From positions 608,001 through 672,000 of the forward strand of contig NZ_CP107052.1 in NCBI RefSeq assembly GCF_025736875.1: a stretch of 64,000 nt of DNA. The letters are read 5' to 3'. The DNA is from Candidatus Kirkpatrickella diaphorinae (GTDB lineage: Bacteria; Pseudomonadota; Alphaproteobacteria; Acetobacterales; Acetobacteraceae). Shown in pieces: positions 18,776 to 27,417 of the stretch; position 1 is the stretch's first letter; every line of letters starts with the position of its first letter. Below the pieces are notes generated by a model. The model saw only the letters and a list, made by a program, of their open reading frames with translations, did no database searches and had not been told where the DNA came from. Position numbers and translations under genes: made by a program.

Positions 18776-19270
18776 TCAGAACTCCTTATCATTCATGTTC
18801 AGCACGACACGTTTCTTACCGCCTGTCAGAAAGTGGAAATCCAGCGTGACCTGCTGTGGCGCGCCCTTCTCAGGCTGAAAACCGCGGCAGACAAGGTGAT
18901 ACCCCCCGCGGGGGAAGACGAGGGTCATTTTACGTGGGATTGTAAAATGGGTGAACATCTCTGCTGCCTGCTCCGTGTCATCCTGGTCGAAATTGACTCC
19001 GAAAATAGATGGGCAGGAATCGGAGCGTATCCCGGTGATAAGAAACGCATCCTTCCCCTCATTTGTGATTTCCATATAGATATTGATGACTTCCGGATTA
19101 TGGCGCGATAGACGCAGCCATCCGCGAATATTCAGGTCGCGCGCCGCGTTGAGATCGCCGGACCCGGCATTTTCAATCCCCTCATCCATATTATCCGCAT
19201 AACAGGGAAAAGAAATCATCAGGAACGCACAGAAAAGCGTCCTGACAACGTTATAAGACCATGTGCGCAT
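18776..19270 (-). CDS. Secreted PCuAC-like (copper chaperone family) protein
   Basis: A 164-residue protein with a signal peptide (cleavage expected near CYA-DN, residue 26) and a cupredoxin-like domain resembling the periplasmic copper chaperone PCuAC family: YMEITNEGKDAFLITGIRSD, then IPRKMTLVFPRGGYHLVCRG and VTLDFHF. In copper-binding members the late motif is GGxHLM and an H-x10-M pair precedes it; here methionine is replaced by valine, and there are extra cysteines. Copper binding may be lost or altered. The start was chosen at the methionine before the signal peptide; the frame is open further upstream. Confidence 0.65.
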   Translation of the reverse strand: MRTWSYNVVRTLFCAFLMISFPCYADNMDEGIENAGSGDLNAARDLNIRGWLRLSRHNPEVINIYMEITNEGKDAFLITGIRSDSCPSIFGVNFDQDDTEQAAEMFTHFTIPRKMTLVFPRGGYHLVCRGFQPEKGAPQQVTLDFHFLTGGKKRVVLNMNDKEF

Positions 19271-19446
19271 CGTGATGACTTGAGCCTTTTCAAAAATAAA
19301 CCGACGGTCGAAGCGAAAAAAAATGCCTGACAGGGCCCGCCTGAACAAAATCATAAGGTCAAAACGGTGCGGACAGTTTAAAACGCGTGCAAAACCTGCT
19401 GCATGACCGCATAATATTACCCCCATCACAGGCACGAGGACCGGCA

Positions 19447-19956
19447 ATGCGCTGCCCATTCTGCGGTCACATGGACACCCAGGTTAAAGATAGTCGGCCT
19501 GCGGATGATGGTGCCTCCATCAGGCGGCGGCGTATCTGTCCGTCCTGCACCAATCGCTTCACCACGGTTGAACGTTTCCAATTGCGGGAACTGGTCGTTG
19601 TTAAAAACGACAAACGCCGTGTTCCGTTTGATCGTGACAAGCTCAGTAAATCCGTCCGTGTCGCCCTGCGCAAGCGTCCCGTGGATGAGGAGCAGCAGGA
19701 GCGCCTAGTGAATAAGGTTGTGCGTCAGCTTGAAGCGATGGGGGAGGGTGAGGTCTCCTCCTCCCAGATCGGTGAGGCGGCGATGAACGCTCTCAAGACT
19801 GTCGATGAGGTGGCGTTTGTCCGGTTCGCGAGTGTCTATCTCGATTTCCGGGAGTTGGAGGCGTTTTCAAAACTGTTGACGGTCATGCAGCAAAAGACGT
19901 TTAAGGAGCCCGAACTTATGGATTCCGAAACAGATCGACCGAAGGATCAGGATTAA
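19447..19956 (+). CDS. nrdR: Transcriptional repressor NrdR
   Basis: NrdR represses ribonucleotide reductase genes in response to ATP/dATP. The 169-residue protein has an N-terminal zinc ribbon with Cys3, Cys6, Cys31 and Cys34 ([19 protein letters not shown]) and an ATP-cone domain (about 48-140) starting [17 protein letters not shown]. The start is fixed by the family, with a GAGG site before it, although the frame is open 60 bases further upstream. nusB begins on the base after the stop codon, as in many bacteria. Confidence 0.96.
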   Translation: MRCPFCGHMDTQVKDSRPADDGASIRRRRICPSCTNRFTTVERFQLRELVVVKNDKRRVPFDRDKLSKSVRVALRKRPVDEEQQERLVNKVVRQLEAMGEGEVSSSQIGEAAMNALKTVDEVAFVRFASVYLDFRELEAFSKLLTVMQQKTFKEPELMDSETDRPKDQD

Positions 19957-20460
19957 ATGACTGGCGCGTCCGCCCCAGAACCAACAAGATCACGTACTGT
20001 CGCCCGCGTGGCCGCCATTCAGGCGCTTTATCAATGTGAGCAAAATGGTGAGCGCGCCGAACTTGTCATCACGCAATTCACCGATCATCGCCTCTCAATG
20101 AATGAAACGGGCTCATTTGAGGAAGGTCAGGCCCCGATGGCTGATCGCGCCTTATTTGAGAGCATTGTGCGCGGCGTCGTCAAAGAAGATGCGCGATTTG
20201 ACGCGTTGATCACCGGCGCTTTGCCGCCTACCTGGCCGCTCTCACGTCTTGACCCGGTCTTGCGCTGCTTGATGCGTGCCGGCACGTATGAGATCTGCAC
20301 CGGGGTGCCGATACGGATCGTCATCAACGAATATCTCGACGTGGCGCATGGGTTTTTCTCGGGGGATGAGTCAAAACTCGTGCATGGCGTGCTGGACGCG
20401 ATCGGCCGCACCCAGGGGCATGACTCTCAGGAGACGGAGGGCGCACCCCTGGCATCATGA
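19957..20460 (+). CDS. nusB: Transcription antitermination factor NusB
   Basis: NusB joins NusE (S10) on boxA RNA to allow antitermination on rRNA operons. The 167-residue protein has the arginine-rich start (SRTVARVAAIQALYQCEQNG) and the conserved C-terminal helices RLDPVLRCLMRAGTYEI and IVINEYLDVAHGFFSGDESKLVHGVLDAIG. It directly abuts nrdR and overlaps thiL by 4 bases. In many bacteria ribH precedes nusB; here nrdR takes that place. Confidence 0.95.
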   Translation: MTGASAPEPTRSRTVARVAAIQALYQCEQNGERAELVITQFTDHRLSMNETGSFEEGQAPMADRALFESIVRGVVKEDARFDALITGALPPTWPLSRLDPVLRCLMRAGTYEICTGVPIRIVINEYLDVAHGFFSGDESKLVHGVLDAIGRTQGHDSQETEGAPLAS

Positions 20461-21431
20461 TGACCGAGGAGGACGATCATCCAGGCGGTGAGTTTGACCT
20501 CATCGCGCGATATTTCACGCCTCTGGCCGGGTCAGGGGCCTTCCAGCTCGCGGATGATGCGGCTTGCCTCAACGCGGTGTCTGACGGGAAAAGACAGGTC
20601 ATTTCAACGGATACAATTGTTGAAAATGTTCATTTCCTGCCCGATGATCCGCCGGACCTCATTGCGCGCAAGGCGTTGCGAGTCAATATCTCCGATTCTG
20701 CGGCGATGGGCGCGCGCCCTGTCTCATATCTGCTCAATCTGACCCTGCCGCCTCAGCGCGGAAAAAATTTTCTTGCAGGGTTTTCCGAGGGGCTCGCAGC
20801 GGATCAGAAGGTTTACGATCTTGCCCTGATCGGCGGCGATACCACGCGGACAGATGGTCCACTCGTCATTTCCGTGACGATGATCGGGGAAGTGCCTGAA
20901 GCCCACCTCCTGAAGCGAGGTGGCGCGCGCCCGGGCGATGCCATCTGGGTGACGGGTTCAATCGGAAATGCATGGCTGGGCCTTCAGGCTTTAACCGGCA
21001 AAATTGACCAGCTTGATGATGGTTTTGCAGCGCGTTATCGCTGCCCTGAACCCCGCCCGCATGTGATCCCTCCCGGCGTGGCGACTTCCTGCCTCGATAT
21101 TTCAGACGGCCTCATTCAGGATGCCGGCCATATCGCTATGCAAAGCCAGGTCGTCATGGCGCTCAACGCGGCAGATATTCCCCTTCCTGAGAAGCTCCCT
21201 CCCGCATTACAGCAGAAATATTTTGAGGCGCTTGTGACGGGCGGGGATGATTATGAACTGCTTTTCACCGCCCCCGAAACCGCCACCGCCACGATATTTG
21301 AGGCATCACAGCGCGCCGCTGTGCGGATCACGCGCATCGGGACCGTCAAACCCGGCCCCGCCGCGACGCAATTGCTTGACGAGACGGGCGCGCCATACCA
21401 ATTGACCCGCCGCGGCTGGCAGCATTTCTAA
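20457..21431 (+). CDS. thiL: Thiamine-monophosphate kinase
   Basis: ThiL phosphorylates thiamine monophosphate to the active cofactor thiamine diphosphate. The 324-residue protein shows the PurM-like fold markers: FDLIARYFTPL at the start, DDAACL and STDTIVENVHF for metal and ATP binding, RKALRVNISDSAAMGARP, and CLDISDGLIQDAGHIA and GGDDYELLFTAP in the C-terminal half. It starts within the nusB stop (ATGA overlap). The stop codon also overlaps the stop of the convergent acyltransferase gene. Confidence 0.95.
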   Translation: MMTEEDDHPGGEFDLIARYFTPLAGSGAFQLADDAACLNAVSDGKRQVISTDTIVENVHFLPDDPPDLIARKALRVNISDSAAMGARPVSYLLNLTLPPQRGKNFLAGFSEGLAADQKVYDLALIGGDTTRTDGPLVISVTMIGEVPEAHLLKRGGARPGDAIWVTGSIGNAWLGLQALTGKIDQLDDGFAARYRCPEPRPHVIPPGVATSCLDISDGLIQDAGHIAMQSQVVMALNAADIPLPEKLPPALQQKYFEALVTGGDDYELLFTAPETATATIFEASQRAAVRITRIGTVKPGPAATQLLDETGAPYQLTRRGWQHF

Positions 21432-22582
21432 TTTTTCGGCGGTCCCGCGAGGCTTTCCGAGTAGATGCGGTGGATTTTGTTGGGTTGCGCGACGAAACGC
21501 TCCACCAAATTCAGCATGGGCGTGTTTGTCTCTAAAATCCAGCCGAGTTCGACATATCGGTAAGGCAGACGGTTGCGGCGGGACAATAACTCTGAAATCG
21601 CCAATGGGGGCAGAAGGGCACCGAGCATCGTGCCGCGCACGAGATGCGATACGCCCAGAAGGATGACACGCGCCGATTCGCAGCGATGGGTCATGATTCG
21701 CCCTGCAAGCTTTATCCAGCCAAGGGGGGAGGGATGGGGGCCTATATCACGGGCGAGGTCAAAAATATTGGGCACGACGAGCGCCATGGCCACCGGTGCG
21801 CCATTCTGATCGATCTGAACGTAATGTTCAGGGCAGAGAACGGGGCGTAAAGCCTTGATCATGGTGCGCATCTCGTGCGCCTGCATGGGCACAAAATTAT
21901 ATGTGCCCGCCCAGGCATCATTATAAAGCGCCCGTAAAACCTCCCCCTGCGCGGCGATCTGCCTTTTCGAGAGGCGGGAGATCGAGATATCCTCATACCG
22001 ACCCGTCCCCGGCGCAAAACCCTGCGGAAACAGGGAAGAGAAATCGTAATCCTGCTTCAGGTCGAGGCGGAATGTCAGGAGGTCCATTTCCTTCTTCAGC
22101 CCGGTCTGCTCCATCATGCGATGCAGGTGAAGCGGGTGCCATGGCGTGGCGATCATGGGGGCTTCATCCTGCCCGGTAATCATCACCCCCGAATCTCCAT
22201 GGCAGTTGAGCGTGACGGGGCCGCGCATCTGCACCATGCCGTTTTCCCGAAGCCAGGCGCGGGCCGCGTCAAGCAGGGCGCGGATCACGCTTTCATCCGC
22301 TTCAGCATCCAACGCCCCGAAGAGGCCGATCCGCTCCTCCCAATGGGCTGTCGCGACGTAATCAACGATGGCGGCAATGCGCCCCACAGGCCGCGCACCC
22401 CGCCAGGCGAGAAAATATTGCACGGAGGCATGGCGGAAGATCGGGGCCTTGCCCGGGTCGAGGAGGTCCCTCTGCTCAATATCCAACGGTGGGGTATAAG
22501 ATGCCATCCCCTGGTAAAGCAGGCGGGGCAGCTTTATGAACAACGCGCGATCCTTGCGGGTTGTGACTGACCGGATCGTCAC
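21428..22582 (-). CDS. Large GNAT-like N-acyltransferase family protein
   Basis: A member of a conserved family of about 380-400-residue proteins with an acyl-CoA N-acyltransferase (GNAT) fold, common in alphaproteobacteria. The family start VTIRSVTTRKDRALFIKLP and the segments FFAWR-type YFLAWRGARPVGRIAAIVD and MRGPVTLNCHGDSGVMI are visible. GTG at 22582, with AGGA 8 bases before it, gives 384 residues; longer starts (22750, 22903) would run into the divergent SDR gene. Substrate unknown. Some relatives lie in sphingolipid clusters, but no serine palmitoyltransferase gene is in the window. Confidence 0.65.
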   Translation of the reverse strand: MTIRSVTTRKDRALFIKLPRLLYQGMASYTPPLDIEQRDLLDPGKAPIFRHASVQYFLAWRGARPVGRIAAIVDYVATAHWEERIGLFGALDAEADESVIRALLDAARAWLRENGMVQMRGPVTLNCHGDSGVMITGQDEAPMIATPWHPLHLHRMMEQTGLKKEMDLLTFRLDLKQDYDFSSLFPQGFAPGTGRYEDISISRLSKRQIAAQGEVLRALYNDAWAGTYNFVPMQAHEMRTMIKALRPVLCPEHYVQIDQNGAPVAMALVVPNIFDLARDIGPHPSPLGWIKLAGRIMTHRCESARVILLGVSHLVRGTMLGALLPPLAISELLSRRNRLPYRYVELGWILETNTPMLNLVERFVAQPNKIHRIYSESLAGPPKN

Positions 22583-22737
22583 GGCCTGCGTCCTGTCGCT
22601 TGAAATTCCCGCAGGATGATTGGCGGGATGCGCTGCACGCTGGGCAACCGGCGTTACCGATTTTTCAAACAAAGTTTCTCCCTTTTCAGCAAGCTGGTGT
22701 AAACCGGTCCGCGTTTTTAACTTCAAGAGCCTGTTCA

Positions 22738-23544
22738 ATGTCACGTTCATCCGAAATGTCAAAGTGTTTGCAGTTATATGACCACGTCTTAATAACTGGT
22801 GCATCGGGCGGCATTGGCGCGGCGCTTGCGCAACATTATGCGGCACAGGCGCGACGTATTTCCTTGTGGGGGCGTGACCTCCAGCGTCTCGAATCTTTAG
22901 CAAAAATTTGCGCGGCGGCGGGTGCCGAAACCGATATCGTCGTCCTTGACCTCAGCAATATGCAGGAATCTCTCGATGCTTTTAAGAGAGCTGAGGCACA
23001 GGCGCCGATTGATCTCCTTTTTCTCAATGCGGGGGTTTCGGATATGCGTCAGCCAGGGCGGGTTGTCGAGACGCCTAACATTCTTCTTGAGACGGCGTTG
23101 GTCAATTACGCGGTGCCGACAGGGCTCGCGAGTGTCGCGGCCGAGCTTATGGTCAAACGCCGTCGCGGCCATATCGTCTTCACCGGCTCTGTCGCGGCAT
23201 GGCATGATCTGCCTTTCTCGGCCGCTTACTGTGCTTCAAAAGCCGGGATAGAGCGATTTGCCGGGGCTTTGCGGGCGGCATTGACCCCCTATAACGTAAA
23301 TGTGACTTTGGTTTCTTTCGGGTTTATTGACACTCGGATGAGCCGCCGCATTAACGGGTTTAAACCTTTCCTCGCCAAGCCGGAGAAGGCTGTTTCCGTG
23401 ATCAGTAAAGCGTTAAAACAACGACGCGGACATGTTACTTTTCCCAGGATCTTCAATCTGTTACGCATGATTGAAGCTGTTACGCCACGAAATCTTGCCC
23501 ATATGTTGTTGCGTTCGATTCGGGTATCACAGGGCCCGCGTTAA
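22738..23544 (+). CDS. Short-chain dehydrogenase/reductase
   Basis: A classical SDR of about 268 residues. The cofactor motif TGASGGIG is at about 20-27, the NAG motif at FLNAGVSD, the catalytic serine in FTGSVAAW, and the active-site YCASK. The C-terminus (PRIFNLLRMIEAVTPRNLAHMLLRSI) is hydrophobic and basic, as in SDRs that work on lipid substrates at the membrane. The start could also be the ATG at 22756. It is divergent from the GNAT-like gene and 98 bp before glk. Substrate not known; 3-ketosphinganine-type reduction is only a possibility. Confidence 0.8.
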   Translation: MSRSSEMSKCLQLYDHVLITGASGGIGAALAQHYAAQARRISLWGRDLQRLESLAKICAAAGAETDIVVLDLSNMQESLDAFKRAEAQAPIDLLFLNAGVSDMRQPGRVVETPNILLETALVNYAVPTGLASVAAELMVKRRRGHIVFTGSVAAWHDLPFSAAYCASKAGIERFAGALRAALTPYNVNVTLVSFGFIDTRMSRRINGFKPFLAKPEKAVSVISKALKQRRGHVTFPRIFNLLRMIEAVTPRNLAHMLLRSIRVSQGPR

Positions 23545-23642
23545 AGGGTAAACAGACAAATTTGAACATTCAGCCTGGCATGACCCCGCGCCTCATTATG
23601 CGCCGTCAGGGGCTGAAGACAGGAAAAGATAAAGGCAGTTTG

Positions 23643-24614
23643 ATGCAGGAAGTAGTTGCGATCGATATCGGCGGAACCCACGCGCGTTTTGCGGTCGCGA
23701 AGATTGCTGACGGACGGGTGACGGAACTTGCGCCTGAAGTCACTTTGCGCACGGCCGACCATGCCAGCCTGGCGCTGGCGTGGCGGGCTTTCGCGCAGAC
23801 TCAGAAAAACCCGCTGCCACGCCAGGCGGGCATCGCGATTGCGTGCCCGATCCAGGGCAATATTCTCAAAATGACGAATAACCCCTGGGTTATTCAGCCT
23901 GATAATCTCAAGCATAGTCTCGGGCTTGATGATTTTGTGCTGATCAATGATTTCGGTGCTGTTGCCCACGCCGTCGCCCAAGTGGATGACGCGCATCTGA
24001 AGCATCTCTGCGGCTCTGACGTGCCATTGCCAGAGACAGGGTCCATCACGGTTGTCGGGCCGGGGACAGGCTTCGGTGCGGCCTGCCTCCTGCGTCAATC
24101 AGGACGTTACGACGTGATTGAAACGGAGGGGGGGCATATTGATTTTGCGCCGCTCGACCGGGTGGAAGACCGCATCCTGACCGAACTGCGCGGGCGTTTC
24201 ACGCGCGTGTCGGCTGAGCGTGTCGTATCAGGTCCGGGCCTGAGCAATCTTTATGAAGTCATCGCCGAGATGCACGGTGCGCCCGCCGCCATACGCCATA
24301 ATCGGGAATTATGGGATCAGGCCATTCGCGGTAATGACGACATCGCCGCCGCCGCGCTTGAGCGCTTCTGCCTCTCACTCGGTTCAATTTCCGGCGATCT
24401 CGCTTTGGCTCATGGGGCGCAGGGCGTTGTGATTGCGGGTGGGGTCGGGTTGCGTCTTGCGGACCATCTCCCGCACTCCGGCTTCGCGGAGCGCTTCATT
24501 GCAAAAGGTCGTTTTGAGACGATGATGAGCCGTATCCCCGTCAAAATCATCACTTATCACCAGCCGGGCCTCCTTGGTGCCGCTGCGGCATACGCCAATC
24601 GGCGCCCTGGCTGA
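23643..24614 (+). CDS. glk: Glucokinase
   Basis: Glk phosphorylates glucose to glucose-6-phosphate with ATP. The 323-residue protein has the phosphate-binding loop VAIDIGGTHARFAV, the adenosine-site GPGTGFGAACLL, and the substrate motif ETEGGHIDFAP with its Glu and His, plus GVVIAGGVGLRLAD near the end. Length fits the E. coli type (321). The start ATG is preceded by AAAGG; an upstream TTG in the same frame adds 27 residues that the family lacks. Confidence 0.93.
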   Translation: MQEVVAIDIGGTHARFAVAKIADGRVTELAPEVTLRTADHASLALAWRAFAQTQKNPLPRQAGIAIACPIQGNILKMTNNPWVIQPDNLKHSLGLDDFVLINDFGAVAHAVAQVDDAHLKHLCGSDVPLPETGSITVVGPGTGFGAACLLRQSGRYDVIETEGGHIDFAPLDRVEDRILTELRGRFTRVSAERVVSGPGLSNLYEVIAEMHGAPAAIRHNRELWDQAIRGNDDIAAAALERFCLSLGSISGDLALAHGAQGVVIAGGVGLRLADHLPHSGFAERFIAKGRFETMMSRIPVKIITYHQPGLLGAAAAYANRRPG

Positions 24615-24722
24615 GCCCTCAGCGATGGCGCATGGCGATGCGACAGGGGCATCACCATTCAGGATGGTTTGACCTGACAGGGCGGCGGGGACGACACGGC
24701 CTTTTCGGAACGTTATGTTTTT

Positions 24723-24736
24723 CATGCATATGCATG
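24723..24736. repeat. Perfect 14-bp palindrome between convergent glk and amidase genes
   Basis: CATGCATATGCATG reads the same on both strands. It lies in the 173-bp gap between the ends of glk and the amidase gene, at the junction of core genome and accessory region. No function can be assigned. Confidence 0.5.
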
Positions 24737-24787
24737 GTGGTTCCTGGCATCGACACAGGACCGTGCGCCCCGACAAGTTAGCTGGGC

Positions 24788-25570
24788 TTATAAATCCGGA
24801 TATTTTTCAGCGAGGGAGAGGATGATCGCGATCGTCTCATCATCGAGAACGCCATCATATTTTTCGGGGCGATAATGGAGTTGTACGGCGCGTATCAAAC
24901 TTGTGAAGCCCGCTGACGTCGACGCGCCGGAAACGTCATATCCGAACCGGTTCAGAAGTTCGAGGATCATGCACCGACTTGGCCGCAGCATCTTCAGCCC
25001 GGATGCGGAAAGCACATCAAGGAATTTCTGCTTGTCCGCCGCATCGTACCATGTACCAATGCCTTCATCATAAAGCTCTTTCCACGGAAATTTCGGTCCC
25101 GGGTCACTTTTGCGGCTGGGTGCGATGTCAGAGTGGGCGACGACATTGCGCGGATCAATATCGGGGTAACGCTGCAAAATACTGTGCACGAGTTCCTTCA
25201 CCGCCGCGATTTGCTTCTCCGGATAGGGGGGGAAGGTGAAGACGCCGTGATCATCCGTCGCCAGATTGACAATCTCAATGCCGATGGATGAGTGATTGAG
25301 GTTGTTGCGGCCGCGCCAGTAGCTTACTCCGGCATGCCAGGCGCGATCTTTTTCATCCACAAGATTGAAGATTTTTGTGTCCGTGTAACCGGCAGCCCGA
25401 TAGGAGGGATCTGTCTCATCTGGTACGATGTAATGCACACTGACGAGAGGGCCGGTGAGGGCCGCGATTGAGCTCGCGAAATTCCCGGCAGTGTAATGGA
25501 GAACGAGAAAACGCTGCCGATTATCGAAACCTGAAACCGATCGATATTTATTATAAATAATTTCGTGCAT
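24788..25570 (-). CDS. N-acetylmuramoyl-L-alanine amidase, AmpD/AmiD type, with peptidoglycan-binding-like tail
   Basis: This zinc amidase cleaves the bond between MurNAc and L-Ala in peptidoglycan or its fragments. The 260-residue protein has an Amidase_2 domain (about 20-165) with zinc ligands His25 (LVLHYTAG), His146 (VVAHSDIA) and Asp156 (SDPGPKFPW), and Glu99 in IGIEIVN. Residues 200-256 form a three-helix peptidoglycan-binding-like domain (LIRAVQLHYRP, YDGVLDDETIAIIL). No signal peptide is visible. It closes the phage-tail cluster on the same strand, so it may be an endolysin, or a host AmiD-like recycling enzyme. Confidence 0.85.
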   Translation of the reverse strand: MHEIIYNKYRSVSGFDNRQRFLVLHYTAGNFASSIAALTGPLVSVHYIVPDETDPSYRAAGYTDTKIFNLVDEKDRAWHAGVSYWRGRNNLNHSSIGIEIVNLATDDHGVFTFPPYPEKQIAAVKELVHSILQRYPDIDPRNVVAHSDIAPSRKSDPGPKFPWKELYDEGIGTWYDAADKQKFLDVLSASGLKMLRPSRCMILELLNRFGYDVSGASTSAGFTSLIRAVQLHYRPEKYDGVLDDETIAIILSLAEKYPDL

Positions 25571-26025
25571 ATTATTATTCTTTCTCTTTTTTTTTGAAAA
25601 AGAAGTTGCGCGCAACGTTCTATCCGACGTGGAATGCCGGATAAGTTCCACCTGTCAAGCGTTTGAGATTGTATCTTTATTCAGGGGTACGCACGCGCGA
25701 GGTCCGAACCTGCAATGAGGTCGCCATCCCGCGCATGGAGCAGTCAACCTTCTGTCCATGTTTTTGAGGCAGAGGGGGACGGGATGCGGCGAAGATCAGG
25801 AGGAAACCGGACAAATTTGCGGACATTAACTGTCTCTTCCAATTTCTTGAAATCGATATTTTTACCGACGCTTCATTATAAATTGATTTTGATTTTCAGG
25901 CAACATCAATGCCCCGCCAATCACCGATCCGCACATATACTCGTCGTTTTTTCGCGTACTGAATGCGTGGTGCCGCTCCGTCTGAGAGAAGGGGGAGAAC
26001 GTCTGGCCGCCGCGATGGGAAGGGG
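25571..26025 (-). other. 455-bp gap after the CotH gene, with a possible coding remnant
   Basis: No complete gene is supported. On the minus strand, in a frame shifted from the CotH gene, an open stretch of about 44 codons runs from the CotH stop to a TGA at 25896-25898. It ends KKRRVYVRIGDWRGIDVA, which matches KKLYVKMGDW inside the CotH protein conservatively at every position. It has no start codon of its own after the CotH stop. The rest of the gap is AT-richer leader sequence of the amidase gene. Confidence 0.4.
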
Positions 26026-27417
26026 TCATCTGAGTTGATCCTGTTCCTGCGGGTATCCCCACTCCTGATCCATCCAGGCGACGCGCTGGCGGAACCAGTC
26101 AATAATGTAGGAGACTGTCCAGCGCCCATCATAGGGGATATCCACCCGGACTGTGTTATTGCCCCAGAGCGGCCAGATTTTGAGGTCATCCACCATCGAA
26201 TCCCGGTCAATCAGGGCGATCTGGCGCAGGATGATCTTCTTCAGATTGTCAGTTGAGATGATCCCGCTTCCACGCAGTTCCGCCCATCTGGCACGCAGTT
26301 CAGGGCGGAGGCGGCGCGTAAGGATGTCCAGAAATCCGGGATCCTGATCAGCAGGATAACCACGCTGCGTGATCCACCCGATTTTATCCGGCGCGGCCTG
26401 GTTGATGTCCTGCCATGCCGACACCCCGAAGGCGCGGTCATGATCAAACGGCCAGATGCTCCACTTCTTCGCATCCCACGTGCCAAGGAAGAAATTATTC
26501 TGAAATGAATCATAGGACCCGGTCACATTGACCAGCAAAATATAATCGAGCCATGATTTCAGGTGCAGATATTGATGCATCTCCTGTCGCAACCGGGTTT
26601 CATCGGCGCGACAAGCCTGGAACCATCTGAACAGCCTTTCGCACGCCGCCTGCACGACGGGGGCTTTTTGTGAGATGTCATCCTGCTCTTCATAATCTTT
26701 GATTTTGGGGGATTGGATCGACCATCCTGTGCTGTCAAAATCACGACCCCAAAGGTCGATCAAATGCTCAGCCTGCATCAGGATGTGGTTACGATTGGAA
26801 TCGTCCATTAGATAATCATCGTTGGTCGTGCGTGATCGCCAGACGACGAGTTGCTGGAATTTCCCGTTCCACCATAATTCACATGGCAGGCCATACGTGC
26901 TGAAGGACGCCGTCAGATGCATGCCGAGATCATGCTTGTCCCAATATTTATAAGCTGACATCGGCGCCAGGAGACGATCAGGGTGGGCATGCATCTGTCG
27001 CCACAGCTCGGTTGTGGTGGTTTCTCGCACCATTGTCCGATCCGTGCCGTAACCTTTCAGCGTGATCGTCGAGACGGGCGACCAGTCACCCATTTTCACA
27101 TAAAGCTTTTTTCCGTTCGAGGGACGCCGCAATTTGAGATTGAAGTTTTTCTTCATCGCTTCCTGACTCGATTGGCCTTGCACATTGCGCAGGCCAACCG
27201 CACTGAAAAGCGGAAGGGTCCCGTCATAGACGGAAATGGAAACCGGAATATTGGAGGCGTTCGGGTCGGAGAAATCGCCATCGATTAGAAAGCGCATGAC
27301 GCGGCGGGGCCGGTCGATGGTGACGGTTTTGAATTCATTGATGGCGGCCGGACCCCACGCCAGAACGCCATCATGTTCAACATAACCCGTTGTCGGAATT
27401 TTGACGTCCTTGCTCAA
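26026..27417 (-). CDS. CotH kinase-like protein in a phage tail operon
   Basis: A 463-residue protein with the CotH protein-kinase-like fold, known from the Bacillus spore-coat kinase CotH. The visible markers are the basic KKNFNLKLRRP strand (89-99), NVTGSYDSFQNNFFLGTWD (297-315) and the metal-binding WPFDHDRAFG (322-331). There is no signal peptide. The start is TTG in a 4-base overlap (TTGA) with the upstream small gene, behind an AGGA site, so it is translationally coupled to tail genes. Activity and target are unknown; a tail or particle protein is a plausible substrate. The C-terminus may be extended by a frameshift. Confidence 0.7.
   Translation of the reverse strand: MSKDVKIPTTGYVEHDGVLAWGPAAINEFKTVTIDRPRRVMRFLIDGDFSDPNASNIPVSISVYDGTLPLFSAVGLRNVQGQSSQEAMKKNFNLKLRRPSNGKKLYVKMGDWSPVSTITLKGYGTDRTMVRETTTTELWRQMHAHPDRLLAPMSAYKYWDKHDLGMHLTASFSTYGLPCELWWNGKFQQLVVWRSRTTNDDYLMDDSNRNHILMQAEHLIDLWGRDFDSTGWSIQSPKIKDYEEQDDISQKAPVVQAACERLFRWFQACRADETRLRQEMHQYLHLKSWLDYILLVNVTGSYDSFQNNFFLGTWDAKKWSIWPFDHDRAFGVSAWQDINQAAPDKIGWITQRGYPADQDPGFLDILTRRLRPELRARWAELRGSGIISTDNLKKIILRQIALIDRDSMVDDLKIWPLWGNNTVRVDIPYDGRWTVSYIIDWFRQRVAWMDQEWGYPQEQDQLR

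Noticed and set aside
22583-22903. N-terminal extension of the GNAT-like protein up to 22903
   Set aside because: It would overlap the start of the SDR gene, lacks family similarity and has no ribosome site, whereas GTG at 22582 has one.
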